The notes under the pieces: generated by a model | Database searches by the model: none | Told to the model about the DNA's origin: nothing | Seen by the model: the letters and a program-made list of their open reading frames with translations, nothing else | NCBI RefSeq assembly: GCF_002741105.1 | Contig: NZ_NIQU01000005.1 | Location: 89,149 to 153,148 of the forward strand | Direction: 5' to 3' | Source of the DNA: Pseudomonas sediminis | Lineage (GTDB): Bacteria; Pseudomonadota; Gammaproteobacteria; Pseudomonadales; Pseudomonadaceae | DNA length: 64,000 nt | Shown: positions 10,651 through 19,146 of the stretch, one piece after another | How positions within the stretch are numbered: the first letter of the stretch is position 1 | How the letters are laid out: every line of letters begins with the position of its first letter | Position numbers and translations under genes: made by a program

Positions 10651-12894
10651 ATGGTTCAGGTGAGAGCGCATCAGCCGGTCAACGATGACGGCAGCATCAA
10701 CCTCGAGGCCTGGTTGGAGCATGTCACCCGCGTCGATCCGGCGCTGGATCGTCAGGCGCTGCAAGAAGCCTGCGAATTCGCCCGTGATCTGGAGCAACAG
10801 GCCAACACCAATCAGCATCACTGGAGCGAGGGCGCTTCGACATTCCGCGCCGGTCTCGACATCGCGGAAATCCTCGCCGATCTCAAGCTCGACCAGGATT
10901 CGCTGGTCGCCGCGGTCATCTATCGCGGCGTGCGCGAGGGCAAGATTACCCTGGCCGCGGTGCATCAGCGCTTCGGTCCGGTGGTGGCCAAACTGATCGA
11001 AGGCGTGCTGCGCATGGCGGCGATCAGCGCCAGTATCAACCCGCGTGAATCGGTCGTGCTCGGCTCGCAGACGCAGGTGGAGAACCTGCGCAAGATGCTG
11101 GTGGCCATGGTCGACGACGTGCGCGTGGCCCTGATCAAGCTGGCCGAGCGCACCTGCGCCATCCGTGCGGTCAAGGAGGCTGACGAGGAAAAACGTCAGC
11201 GCGTGGCACGTGAAGTGTTCGACATCTACGCGCCGCTGGCCCACCGCCTGGGTATCGGTCATATCAAGTGGGAGCTGGAGGATCTGTCCTTCCGCTACCT
11301 GGAGCCGGAGCAGTACAAGCAGATCGCCAAGCTGCTGCACGAGCGTCGCCTCGATCGCGAGCAGTACATCAACGACGCCATGGCGAATTTGCGTCAGGAG
11401 CTGGAAGCCACCGGCATCAAGCCCGACATCAGTGGGCGGGCGAAACACATCTATTCGATCTGGCGCAAGATGCAGCGCAAGGGCCTGCAGTTCAGCCAGA
11501 TCTACGACGTGCGTGCGGTGCGCGTGCTAGTGCCGGAGGTGCGCGACTGCTACACCACCCTGGGTATCGTGCACACCCTGTGGCGGCATATTCCCAAGGA
11601 GTTCGACGACTACATCGCCAACCCCAAGGAAAACGGCTACCGCTCGCTGCACACCGCCGTGCTCGGCCCCGAAGGCAAGGTGTTGGAGGTGCAGATACGC
11701 ACCCACGCCATGCACGAAGAGGCCGAGCTGGGCGTCTGCGCGCACTGGCGCTACAAGGGTACCGACGTCAAGTCCGGCTCCAACCACTATGAAGAGAAGA
11801 TTTCCTGGCTGCGTCAGGTCATCGAGTGGCACGAGGAACTGGGCGATATCGGCGGCCTGGCCGAGCAGTTGCGCGTGGATATCGAGCCGGACCGGGTCTA
11901 CGTCTTCACCCCTGACGGCCACGCCATCGACCTGCCCAAGGGCGCGACGCCGCTGGACTTCGCCTACCGCGTGCATACCGAGATCGGCCACAACTGCCGG
12001 GGCGCCAAGATCAACGGCCGTATCGTGCCGCTGACCTACAGCCTGCAGACCGGCGAGCAGGTGGAGATCATCACCAGCAAGCAGGGCTCGCCCAGCCGCG
12101 ACTGGCTCAACCCCAACCTGGGCTACGTCACCACCAGCCGCGCGCGGGCGAAGATCGTCCACTGGTTCAAGTTGCAGGATCGCGACCAGAACGTCGCCGC
12201 CGGCAAGCAACTGCTTGAGCGCGAGCTGGCACGCATGGCCCTGGTCGGCGCGGATTTCGACAAGCTGGCCGAGAAGGCCAACCTGAAAACCGCCGAGGAC
12301 CTGTTCGCTGCACTGGGTGCTGGCGACGTGCGCCTGGCCCATGCGGTCAACCTGGCGCAGCAACTGGTCGAGCCGGAGCGCGGCAACGAGCAGTTGGAGT
12401 TGATCCCGCGCAAGGCGCAGGGCTTCAAACCGGGCAAACGCGGCGACATCCAGATCCAGGGCGTCGGCAACCTGCTGACGCAGATGGCCGGCTGCTGCCA
12501 GCCGTTGCCGGGCGATCCCATCGTCGGCTACATCACCCTCGGCCGTGGCGTCACCATTCACCGTCAGGACTGCCCAACGGCGCTGCAGCAGACTGCGCGC
12601 GAGCCGGAGAGGATGATTCAGGTGAGCTGGGGGCCGGTACCGGTGCAGACCTACCCGGTGGAAATCGTCATCAAGGCTTACGACCGCTCCGGTCTGTTGC
12701 GAGACGTCACCCAGGTGCTGCTCAACGAGAAGCTCAACGTGCTGGCGGTCAACACGCGTTCGAACAAGGAGGACAACACCGCCTCCATGTCGATCACCGT
12801 GGAGATTCCAGGGCTCGATGCCCTGGGTCGTCTGCTGGCGCGTATCGGTCAGCTGCCCAATATCATCGAGGCGCGTCGCCACCGCGTATCCTAG
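10651..12894 (+). CDS. relA: GTP pyrophosphokinase, (p)ppGpp synthetase I
   Basis: A 747-residue RelA, the ribosome-associated stringent-response alarmone synthetase. The N-terminal pseudo-hydrolase region lacks the HDxxED catalytic signature (AAVIYRGVREGK is found at that place), as expected for RelA rather than SpoT. The synthetase domain shows SIWRKMQRKGL, YDVRAVRVL and NPKENGYRSLHT. A TGS domain (VYVFTPDGHAIDLPKG), a Cys-containing zinc-finger region (AGCCQPLPGDPI) and a C-terminal ACT domain follow. The ATG at 10651 follows AAGGTAAG. It is 11 bases from mazG, as in E. coli-like relA-mazG arrangements. Confidence 0.97.
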   Translation: MVQVRAHQPVNDDGSINLEAWLEHVTRVDPALDRQALQEACEFARDLEQQANTNQHHWSEGASTFRAGLDIAEILADLKLDQDSLVAAVIYRGVREGKITLAAVHQRFGPVVAKLIEGVLRMAAISASINPRESVVLGSQTQVENLRKMLVAMVDDVRVALIKLAERTCAIRAVKEADEEKRQRVAREVFDIYAPLAHRLGIGHIKWELEDLSFRYLEPEQYKQIAKLLHERRLDREQYINDAMANLRQELEATGIKPDISGRAKHIYSIWRKMQRKGLQFSQIYDVRAVRVLVPEVRDCYTTLGIVHTLWRHIPKEFDDYIANPKENGYRSLHTAVLGPEGKVLEVQIRTHAMHEEAELGVCAHWRYKGTDVKSGSNHYEEKISWLRQVIEWHEELGDIGGLAEQLRVDIEPDRVYVFTPDGHAIDLPKGATPLDFAYRVHTEIGHNCRGAKINGRIVPLTYSLQTGEQVEIITSKQGSPSRDWLNPNLGYVTTSRARAKIVHWFKLQDRDQNVAAGKQLLERELARMALVGADFDKLAEKANLKTAEDLFAALGAGDVRLAHAVNLAQQLVEPERGNEQLELIPRKAQGFKPGKRGDIQIQGVGNLLTQMAGCCQPLPGDPIVGYITLGRGVTIHRQDCPTALQQTAREPERMIQVSWGPVPVQTYPVEIVIKAYDRSGLLRDVTQVLLNEKLNVLAVNTRSNKEDNTASMSITVEIPGLDALGRLLARIGQLPNIIEARRHRVS

Positions 12895-12905
12895 CGAGAG
12901 CTTTC

Positions 12906-13736
12906 ATGTATCGAGTCGACGACCTGCTGCACCTGATGGCCCGTCTGCGTGATCCGCAGCACGGCTGTCCGTGGGATTTGAAGCAGAACTACGCGAGCAT
13001 CGTGCCCTACACCCTGGAAGAGGCGTACGAAGTCGCCGATGCCATCGAGCGCAGCGACTTCGAGCATCTGCCGGGTGAGCTCGGCGACCTGCTGTTTCAG
13101 GTGGTCTACTACAGCCAGCTGGCGCAGGAAGAGGGACGCTTCAACTTCGCTCGGGTGGTCGATGGCATCACCAGCAAGCTGATCCGGCGCCATCCGCATG
13201 TATTCCCCGACGGTGATCTGTACGGGGCGCCGGACGCCGCCAAGCTGGAGGAAGCTGCGGTCAAGCAGCGCTGGGAAGAGCTAAAGGCCGAGGAACGCGC
13301 CGAAAAGGCCGCTGCACCCGAGCAGCTATCCCTGCTAGATGATGTACCGACGGCGCTGCCGGCGCTGTCGCGTGCGGCCAAACTGCAGAAGCGTGCGGCC
13401 CAGGTCGGCTTCGACTGGCCCGATGCTTTGCCGGTGGTGGACAAGGTGCGCGAAGAGCTGGATGAAGTGCTCGAAGCCATGAGCGAGAACGATGCCGAGG
13501 CGGTTGCTGAGGAGATCGGCGATTTGCTGTTCGTCGTCACCAACCTGGCGCGCCACCTGAAGGTGGACCCGGAAGCTGCGCTGCGCGCGGCCAACGGCAA
13601 GTTCGAGCGGCGTTTTCGCTTTATCGAACAGAGCGTACGTGAGGCTGGGCGCAATATGGACGGTTGCTCGCTGGAGGAGTTGGACGCCCTGTGGGGCGAG
13701 GCGAAGAAGCTGGAGAAGCGGTCGCCTGGCTGTTGA
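12906..13736 (+). CDS. mazG: Nucleoside triphosphate pyrophosphohydrolase
   Basis: A 276-residue tandem MazG-fold enzyme that hydrolyses NTPs to NMP and PPi. The first repeat has the metal-binding EEAYEVADAIE and GELGDLLFQVVYY; the second has REELDEVLEAMSE and EEIGDLLFVVTNLA. The acidic motifs (ExxE...D) are intact in both. The gene follows relA by 11 bases, so it is likely co-transcribed. In E. coli MazG lowers ppGpp by an indirect route; linkage to relA is consistent with a related role. Confidence 0.95.
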   Translation: MYRVDDLLHLMARLRDPQHGCPWDLKQNYASIVPYTLEEAYEVADAIERSDFEHLPGELGDLLFQVVYYSQLAQEEGRFNFARVVDGITSKLIRRHPHVFPDGDLYGAPDAAKLEEAAVKQRWEELKAEERAEKAAAPEQLSLLDDVPTALPALSRAAKLQKRAAQVGFDWPDALPVVDKVREELDEVLEAMSENDAEAVAEEIGDLLFVVTNLARHLKVDPEAALRAANGKFERRFRFIEQSVREAGRNMDGCSLEELDALWGEAKKLEKRSPGC

Positions 13737-13790
13737 ACCCTATAGACGGCGGCGTTCCGATTTATCCGCGAAGCCTTTGCTGTCCGCCTT

Positions 13791-13830
13791 TCGCGGCTGA
13801 AGCGGTTCGCCGTCCGGTCGCTCCTAAAGG
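13791..13830. repeat. Degenerate REP-like sequence
   Basis: TCGCGGCTGAAGCGG followed by GGTCGCTCCTAAAGG resembles the REP core seen at 1287 and 51719 with several mismatches. It lies between mazG and the DUF2058 gene, in a 193-base gap that otherwise shows no gene. Confidence 0.4.
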
Positions 13831-13929
13831 CTGGAGCCGCCGCTGCTTAGCCCTTATGCTGGGCGCCTTGGACTGGCAGCGCGAATCTGCGTCGCTGCCG
13901 CAACTGAATCATGTTCGGGATCTTTAGTC

Positions 13930-14469
13930 ATGGGTCTTTCCCTGCGCGACCAGCTGCTCAAAGCCGGCCTGGTCAATGAAAAACAGGCCAAGCAGGCTGG
14001 CAAGCAACAGCAAAAGCAGAAGCGTCTGGTGCAAAAAGGCCAGGCCGAACTGGATGACAGCACACGCCAGGCCGCGCTGCAGGCGCAAGCCGAAAAGGCC
14101 GCACGTGATCAGGAGCTGAATCGTCAGCAGCAGGAAAAAGCCGAGCAGAAAGCCCGCACAGCGCAGGTCAAGCAACTGATCGAGCTTTCACGCCTGCCCA
14201 AACTCGATGGCGAGGATTACTACAACTTTGTCGATGACAAGAAGGTCAAGCGCCTGCCGGTCAACACCATGGTGCGCAACAAGCTGTCCAACGGCTGGCT
14301 GGCCATCGTCCGACATGGCGGTGGTTACGAGATCATCCCGCGCGAGGCCGCGCTGAAGATTCAGGAACGTGATGCTTCGCGTATCGTCCTGCTCAACACC
14401 CATGTCGAAGAGCCGGATGCCGATGATCCTTACGCGGCCTATCAGATTCCCGATGATCTGATGTGGTAA
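13930..14469 (+). CDS. DUF2058 (YaiL-like) nucleoprotein/polysome-associated protein
   Basis: A 179-residue cytoplasmic protein. The N-terminal half (about residues 15-85) is extremely rich in Lys, Gln and Ala and should be a charged coiled-coil helix. The C-terminal half (YYNFVDDKKVKRLPVNTMVR, LAIVRHGGGYEIIP) is a small beta domain. The arrangement MGLSLRDQLLKAGL plus K/Q-rich helix is typical of the DUF2058 family. The biochemical role is not known to me. Confidence 0.85.
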   Translation: MGLSLRDQLLKAGLVNEKQAKQAGKQQQKQKRLVQKGQAELDDSTRQAALQAQAEKAARDQELNRQQQEKAEQKARTAQVKQLIELSRLPKLDGEDYYNFVDDKKVKRLPVNTMVRNKLSNGWLAIVRHGGGYEIIPREAALKIQERDASRIVLLNTHVEEPDADDPYAAYQIPDDLMW

Positions 14470-14488
14470 TACCGCATCACAGGACGCC

Positions 14489-14509
14489 GTAGGGTGCGCC
14501 GTGCGCACC
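14489..14509. repeat. Short hairpin repeat (GTAGGGTGCGC...GTGCGCACC)
   Basis: A 21-base imperfect palindrome, GGTGCGC/GCGCACC with a flanking GTAG. Related copies lie at 29078-29098 and 62522-62542. Here it separates the convergent DUF2058 and Rof-like genes and could act as a bidirectional stability hairpin. Confidence 0.6.
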
Positions 14510-14523
14510 GCGATGCCATGCGA

Positions 14524-14796
14524 TCAGCAGCGATTGCCGCTCAACAGCACCCGACCAAAACTGGCGCCTGCATCCTGTGGGGTGATCGCCAGCAGGCGAT
14601 CCATGCGCAGGCGTTGCTCGCCGTCGGCTGTATGTACCAGAAGAAACTCTTCCTTGCTCGCCGTGGTTTCGGTGGTCAAGGCCTGGCCCATTAGGGTCGA
14701 GCCGTCGACCAGTTCGATATCCAGTTGATAGCGGTGCATGCAGGCGATCTCCAGATAGTCGTAGAGATCACAGGCCAAGGGTTGGTAGTTGTCCAT
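14524..14796 (-). CDS. Rof (YaeO)-like Rho-binding antiterminator
   Basis: A 90-residue protein that aligns by eye to E. coli Rof. The N-terminal YQPLACDLYDYLEIACMHRY parallels YQPINCDDYDNLELACQHH, followed by LDIELVDGSTLMGQA and the late motif LRMDRLLAI. Rof binds the Rho hexamer and inhibits Rho-dependent termination. The ATG at 14796 is preceded by GAGGACGAC on the coding strand. A dedicated role here is inferred from family resemblance only. Confidence 0.8.
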   Translation of the reverse strand: MDNYQPLACDLYDYLEIACMHRYQLDIELVDGSTLMGQALTTETTASKEEFLLVHTADGEQRLRMDRLLAITPQDAGASFGRVLLSGNRC

Positions 14797-14861
14797 CGAG
14801 TCGTCCTCCGCGCTGGCTAGAGCCTAGCCGAGAAATTACCCCGGCTGTTTTCCGTGGCGAT

Positions 14862-14905
14862 AAAGAAACGCCGCAACCCGATATCGGTGTTGCGGCGTTT
14901 TCGTT
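14862..14905 (-). terminator. Rho-independent terminator of the porin gene
   Basis: The stem AACGCCGCAAC/GTTGCGGCGTT encloses an inner CCGATATCGG palindrome and is followed on the minus strand by TTTCTTT. It lies 14 bases after the porin stop codon. It may also work toward the other strand, where GTTTTCG follows. Confidence 0.85.
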
Positions 14906-14918
14906 TCGGGGACGCGCC

Positions 14919-16166
14919 TTACATCAACGGAATGGTATAGCTGACGATCAGACGGTTCTCGTCCAGGTCGCCGATGCTCGCGTTGGAGCGCACCATCGCG
15001 TTACGCCAGCGTACGCCGAGGTTCTTCAGTGGGCCCTGCTGAATGATGTAGCTGATATCGACGTCGCGTTCCCATTCCTTGCCGCTCGCCCCACCCACAC
15101 CGTCGAAGCCGTCACCGGTGACGTAGCGGACGAAGGCGGTCAGACCCGGAATGCCGTAGCTGGCGAAGTTGACGTCATAACGAGCTTGCCAGGATTTCTC
15201 GTCCTTACGGGTGAAGTCGAGAATCTGGATGTAGTTGACGATGTACGGATCGGTTTCGGTCAGGAAGGGGAAGGCGTTGTCGCCGCCGACCTTCTGGTAC
15301 CCCACGCGGAAGGTGTGCGCACCAATGCCGGCCCAGAGATTGACCGAGGTCAGGTCGTTGTCCAGCTTGCCGCCGAGTTTGCGACCGTTATCCTGGGAGT
15401 CGAAGTAGGCCAGGTTGGCGCCCAGCTTCCAATCGCCGATTGGCTGTACATGGATCAGGTTGTACAGCTTCTGGTCGTAGATATCCTCCAGCTCGCCATA
15501 CCACACGCCAACGGTGGTGTTGCCGCCGTTGAACTTGTAGTCGCCGCCGGCGAAATTGTAGCGGTCGCTCTCACCGGCCACGTTGGTGGCGGTGATGTCG
15601 ACCCGGTCGGTGGAGGCGCGCTGGTTGACCTCACGCAGTTGGCCTCCGTTGAGGGTCAGACCGTCGATTTCCTGCGAGGTGATCATGCCGCCGGTGAACA
15701 CCTGTGGCAGCAGGCGCGAGTCACCGGAGGAGACGATGGGCAGCTTGGGCATCAGTCCGCCGACCTTGCCGACGGTCTTGGAGATGCGTGCCTTGACCGC
15801 GCCGCTGAACTCGGAATATTCGTCCGGTCCCTCGTTGCCGAAGCCGTTGGGCAGCAGGCCGGTTCCGGCGCGCTCGTCAGATGAGTCGAGCTTTAGGCCC
15901 AGGCCCGCATAGGCGTCCAGGCCAAAACCGACGGTGCCCTCGGTAAAGCCGGACTCGGCCTTGAGGATAAAGCCCTGTGCCCATTCCTCGCGCTTGGACT
16001 GCTGCGCGGCAGTGGTGTCGCGCAGGTCCCGATTCATATAGAAGTTACGCAGCTCCAGAGAGGCTTTGCTGTCACCGATGAAGTCAGCCTGTGCCAGGCT
16101 TGGCAGGGTCAGGCTGGCGCCCAGCGTGGCGAGGGCCACGGCACGGGCGAGGGGAGTTTTACTCAT
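14919..16166 (-). CDS. OprD-family outer-membrane porin (Occ type)
   Basis: A 415-residue substrate-specific porin. The signal peptide is MSKTPLARAVALATLGASLTLPSLAQA, followed by DFIGDSKASLELRNFYMNRD, the usual start of OprD/Occ proteins. The body is beta-rich, and the C-terminus ends in a strand (RLIVSYTIPLM) suited to outer-membrane assembly. The substrate cannot be told from the sequence; OccD members take basic amino acids and OccK members take carboxylates. The ATG at 16166 follows GAGGAG with 9 bases between. An A-rich motif lies directly at the start. Confidence 0.93.
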   Translation of the reverse strand: MSKTPLARAVALATLGASLTLPSLAQADFIGDSKASLELRNFYMNRDLRDTTAAQQSKREEWAQGFILKAESGFTEGTVGFGLDAYAGLGLKLDSSDERAGTGLLPNGFGNEGPDEYSEFSGAVKARISKTVGKVGGLMPKLPIVSSGDSRLLPQVFTGGMITSQEIDGLTLNGGQLREVNQRASTDRVDITATNVAGESDRYNFAGGDYKFNGGNTTVGVWYGELEDIYDQKLYNLIHVQPIGDWKLGANLAYFDSQDNGRKLGGKLDNDLTSVNLWAGIGAHTFRVGYQKVGGDNAFPFLTETDPYIVNYIQILDFTRKDEKSWQARYDVNFASYGIPGLTAFVRYVTGDGFDGVGGASGKEWERDVDISYIIQQGPLKNLGVRWRNAMVRSNASIGDLDENRLIVSYTIPLM

Positions 16167-16173
16167 TATTGTT
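16166..16173 (-). promoter_or_regulatory. A-rich (CA-like) motif at porin start codon
   Basis: On the porin message, AACAATAA lies between the Shine-Dalgarno and the ATG and shares its last A with the start codon. It fits the AAnAAnAA pattern that Hfq with Crc binds in Pseudomonas catabolic messages. This is a motif match only. Confidence 0.4.
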
Positions 16174-16484
16174 GTCTCCTCGTTGTTATAAGCAGGTTGG
16201 CCACGAAGTGACCAGCCAGTTACGGCGCGACGAAATAAAGCATTTCGCCTGCGAGTCGACTGTAAGACTTTAGTCTGTCGAGCCTTGAGTGGAGCCGGAG
16301 CGTAAACAGCCGTGGGCTCTAGGTCGTGCTTATCAGGGATTTTCGGCGGCTGGCCATCGATCGGGAAAATTTCGCTGGAGCACAATCGAGCTGAGAAAAA
16401 TCGACAACCGTTGGTCGATAAAGGTTAAAGCTTGCCTTTCAACGGCCGTTAAGTTCGGCAGATAACTTGTTCGGGTGCCCAGTC
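16174..16484. other. Divergent intergenic region between porin and DUF5610-like gene
   Basis: This stretch of about 310 bases holds no convincing ORF. It must contain the porin promoter on the minus strand and the promoter of the + gene at 16485. I see A/T-rich stretches near 16205-16275 and 16385-16435 but no clear -35/-10 pair or operator that I would defend. Confidence 0.5.
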
Positions 16485-17624
16485 ATGAATCCTTTGAACT
16501 CACTGAATTCCGCCGCTTCCCGCGCTGCGCAAGCCAGCCAGTCCATGGCGGCGCGCAGCAATAGCGCCGATGCCCAAGCCACCTTGGCCAATCGCCTCGC
16601 CGAGAAGCTCGGTGTGCCGGCCGGCTCGTTGTCCGGAACGCGTGATGACTACACCCCGGAGAAAGTGGCTGGGCGGATTCTGGGTTTTATCGAGCAACGC
16701 CTGCAAAGCGAGGCCGCTGCAGGCGCTGATCCGGCCAAGCTGGACAAGCTGTTGTCCCAGGCGCGTGATGGCGTCGAGAAGGGCTTTGCCGAGGCACGCA
16801 AGATCCTCGATGGCATGGGCGCGCTCAAGGGGCAGGTGGCTAGCGATATCGACGATACCTACAAGCGTATTCAGGATGGTTTTGGCGATCTCGACAAGCG
16901 CTTCGGCAGCGCCGCCCCTGGCGCCTCGGGCCAGGTGGCGATGGCGGGTTACAGTGAGCGCTTCAGCGCGCTGGCGGAGACCTTCGATTTGTCTGTCACT
17001 ACTCGCGATGGTGACCGCTTGCGCATTTCCGTGGCGCAGGCTTCCGCCAGCTGGTCGCAGAGCAGTTTTGCTGCCTCCAGCGATGGTAAGTCCACCAGTG
17101 TGGTGGGCAGCAGCCAGTCTGGCAGCATGCGTATCGGCGGCTGGCAGGTGGATGTCGAAGGTGAGTTGGACGACGACGAGATCAAGGCGTTGGAGAAGCT
17201 CTTCAGCCAGGTTCAGGATCTCTCCGACAAGTTCTACGCCGGTGACCTGGCAGGCGCCTTTGATCGCGCTATGGCGCTGGACATGGATGGTGAGCAATTG
17301 GCTTCGATGTCGCTGCGTCTGACCCAGACTAGTGTGCGTCAGGCCACCGATGCCTATGGCGCGGTGGCTGGGCAGGGCGCCAGTGCAGTCAATGCCGGGT
17401 TGCAGGAATATGCTCAGGGTCTGCTCGATGCGCTGCGCAGTGCCGGTGATCTGGCGCAGGATGCCGGCGGCATGCTCAAGGAACTGCTAAAGGGCGGCTT
17501 CTCGCTCGACGAGCGCTTCGACCTGCCGCGCCTGGAAAAGGCCGACAGCCTCAACCGCAGCCTGCTCGACGGCCTGCAGTCGCTGCTCGCCGGTCAGGCG
17601 GGCAAGGTCGGCGACGCGAGCTGA
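16485..17624 (+). CDS. DUF5610-like hypothetical protein
   Basis: A 379-residue Ser/Ala-rich, largely helical protein without a signal peptide. An N-terminal segment (YTPEKVAGRILGFIEQRL, followed by a long helix) resembles the DUF5610 domain found in Pseudomonas proteins. A middle beta-rich segment (FDLSVTTRDGDRLRISVAQ, GWQVDVEGELDDDEI) follows, then another helical part. The ATG at 16485 is preferred over an in-frame TTG at 16467. No function is known to me. It is likely its own transcription unit, or shares one with the following redox protein. Confidence 0.7.
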   Translation: MNPLNSLNSAASRAAQASQSMAARSNSADAQATLANRLAEKLGVPAGSLSGTRDDYTPEKVAGRILGFIEQRLQSEAAAGADPAKLDKLLSQARDGVEKGFAEARKILDGMGALKGQVASDIDDTYKRIQDGFGDLDKRFGSAAPGASGQVAMAGYSERFSALAETFDLSVTTRDGDRLRISVAQASASWSQSSFAASSDGKSTSVVGSSQSGSMRIGGWQVDVEGELDDDEIKALEKLFSQVQDLSDKFYAGDLAGAFDRAMALDMDGEQLASMSLRLTQTSVRQATDAYGAVAGQGASAVNAGLQEYAQGLLDALRSAGDLAQDAGGMLKELLKGGFSLDERFDLPRLEKADSLNRSLLDGLQSLLAGQAGKVGDAS

Positions 17625-17672
17625 TCCAGCCCGGTGCTAAACTGCGTGCCTTGCTGACAGTGAGGTGCGCTC

Positions 17673-17909
17673 ATGACGCCTGAATGCCAACTTTTCGGAA
17701 CCCTAGGCTGCCATCTTTGCGAGGTGGCCGAGGCGTTGCTCATGCCATTCGTCGAGAATGGCCTGTTGGTCGAGTTGATCGACATTGCCGAGCATGAGGG
17801 GATGGTCGAGCAATACGGATTGCGTATTCCGGTATTGCGCCGTTGCGATAATGGCAGCGAGCTGAACTGGCCATTCGATGCCGAGCAGGTGGTGGCCTTT
17901 CTGAGTTGA
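17673..17909 (+). CDS. Glutaredoxin-like (DUF836) thiol protein
   Basis: A 78-residue thioredoxin-fold protein with the active-site motif GCHLC near residue 13 and a cis-Pro segment RIPVLRR. The short length and C-terminal NWPFDAEQVVAFL are typical of the DUF836/YruB-type family. It probably acts in thiol-disulfide exchange in the cytoplasm. A strong terminator follows 30 bases after the stop. Confidence 0.88.
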   Translation: MTPECQLFGTLGCHLCEVAEALLMPFVENGLLVELIDIAEHEGMVEQYGLRIPVLRRCDNGSELNWPFDAEQVVAFLS

Positions 17910-17937
17910 GAGAGTCAGTTCGACAAAACGCAGCCAA

Positions 17938-17968
17938 TAAAAAACCCGCCGATTAAGGCGGGTTTTTG
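17938..17968. terminator. Bidirectional Rho-independent terminator
   Basis: AAAAACCCGCC and GGCGGGTTTTT form a perfect stem with a GATTAA loop. It has T-runs on both strands, so it can end the glutaredoxin-like gene on + and the tRNA-Pro transcript on -. Confidence 0.92.
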
Positions 17969-17971
17969 ATT

Positions 17972-18048
17972 TGGTCGGAGAGACAGGATTCGAACCTGCG
18001 ACCTTCTCGTCCCGAACGAGACGCGCTACCAAGCTGCGCTACACTCCG
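17972..18048 (-). tRNA. tRNA-Pro (anticodon CGG)
   Basis: A 77-nt cloverleaf on the minus strand with encoded CCA. The acceptor stem begins CGGAGTG, and the anticodon loop is TTCGGGA, giving CGG for the Pro codon CCG. It is followed by the terminator at 17938-17968. Confidence 0.95.
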
Positions 18049-18178
18049 AATGCCGCGTATTCTACCGAAAAACTTTTACCGCACAAGGGGTTAGCCCGAA
18101 AAAACTACGAGTCGGCAACCCGGTTGTCGACTCGTATCATCCATCTGTCCGGCCGATATGGGCGCTCAGGCTGTTGCC

Positions 18179-18400
18179 TCAGAGCTCCTTGACGGTTTGC
18201 ACCTGATCTTTATTGATCGTGGCACGTTTGCCGTCGAGCTGCTCGAACTCGTAGAAGCCGGATTCTTCATCGAATTTGGGCTTGTCCACGGTCTGGATCT
18301 CACGGCCGTCGTTCAGCGTGATTACCGACGGCGAGGAGCAGCCGGCCAATACAGCAAGGCCGATCGTCATAAGCAGGGCGGGGATTATCCGTTGGTTCAT
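18179..18400 (-). CDS. YgdI/YgdR-family small lipoprotein
   Basis: A 73-residue lipoprotein. The signal peptide ends in the lipobox LAGCSS, and the mature part SVITLNDGREIQTVDKPKFD...GFYEFEQLDG is the single SH3-like DUF903 domain of YgdI/YgdR. The ATG at 18400 is preceded by GGAGACAGACC on the coding strand, so an upstream in-frame Met is rejected. It is likely an envelope protein of unknown role. Confidence 0.9.
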   Translation of the reverse strand: MNQRIIPALLMTIGLAVLAGCSSPSVITLNDGREIQTVDKPKFDEESGFYEFEQLDGKRATINKDQVQTVKEL

Positions 18401-18487
18401 GGTCTGTCTCCTTGAATACAAAAGGTGGGGCTATACCCTCGCTCAGACGTAAAACTGTCGTATGAGTTCCGCTGCGTGTGCGGTGTT

Positions 18488-19078
18488 TCACTGCGAAGGG
18501 GCGTGGCCTGCCAAGGTCTCCGGCGTGTTGAGGTTGGCTAAACGTGCATCCTCTATGGGGCAATCGACAGCGATGGGCGCTAATTTACCGAACCAGCGCT
18601 GCGGGCTGCGTTCTCCGGATTGCCATGCACGTTCCAGGTCGTCTTTCAGTCGTGTCGGCAGCAGGCAGAACAACGGTTGCCAATAGTTACCCTGGCGAAT
18701 CACCACCGGTTGGGGGCCAGCGTGCGCCAGCAGCGACTCGATCAGCGCGCGGTCGACCAGCGGGGCGTCGCAGGGCAGGACCAGCATTTGCTCATGGCGT
18801 GCCGCAGCCATGCCGGCGCGGATACCAGCCAGTGGGCCCTGAAAGTCCTGATCCTCGTCGGCGACCAGTTGGTCGGCATAAGGCGTATAGCGCTCGGTGT
18901 TGCGGTTGCAGGAGATGATCAGGTCGTCGCTCATGGGTCTGGTCAGGTCATGCAACCAGGCGATCAGTGGGCGGCCGCGCCAGTCCAGCAAGCCCTTGTC
19001 GCGGCCACCCATGCGCTGGCCTCGGCCGCCGGAAAGCAGCAGCACCGAGCAGGTGGGAAGGGGGTTGGATACGGGCAT
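18488..19078 (-). CDS. mobA: Molybdenum cofactor guanylyltransferase
   Basis: A 196-residue nucleotidyltransferase that joins GMP to molybdopterin to make the MGD cofactor used by DMSO-reductase-family enzymes. The N-terminal GTP site is LLLSGGRGQRMGGRDKGLL, and the second motif LPCDAPLVDRALIE is present. The ATG at 19078 is chosen because GGAG lies 9 bases upstream and the fold starts just after it. An in-frame upstream ATG at 19123 would overlap the control region of divergent moaB. Confidence 0.93.
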   Translation of the reverse strand: MPVSNPLPTCSVLLLSGGRGQRMGGRDKGLLDWRGRPLIAWLHDLTRPMSDDLIISCNRNTERYTPYADQLVADEDQDFQGPLAGIRAGMAAARHEQMLVLPCDAPLVDRALIESLLAHAGPQPVVIRQGNYWQPLFCLLPTRLKDDLERAWQSGERSPQRWFGKLAPIAVDCPIEDARLANLNTPETLAGHAPSQ

Positions 19079-19146
19079 GCGGGCAGTCTCCGAAGACAGG
19101 CTGTGTGATATAACAGCGTCCATTCTCTCCCAATTGGATGCCTGCC

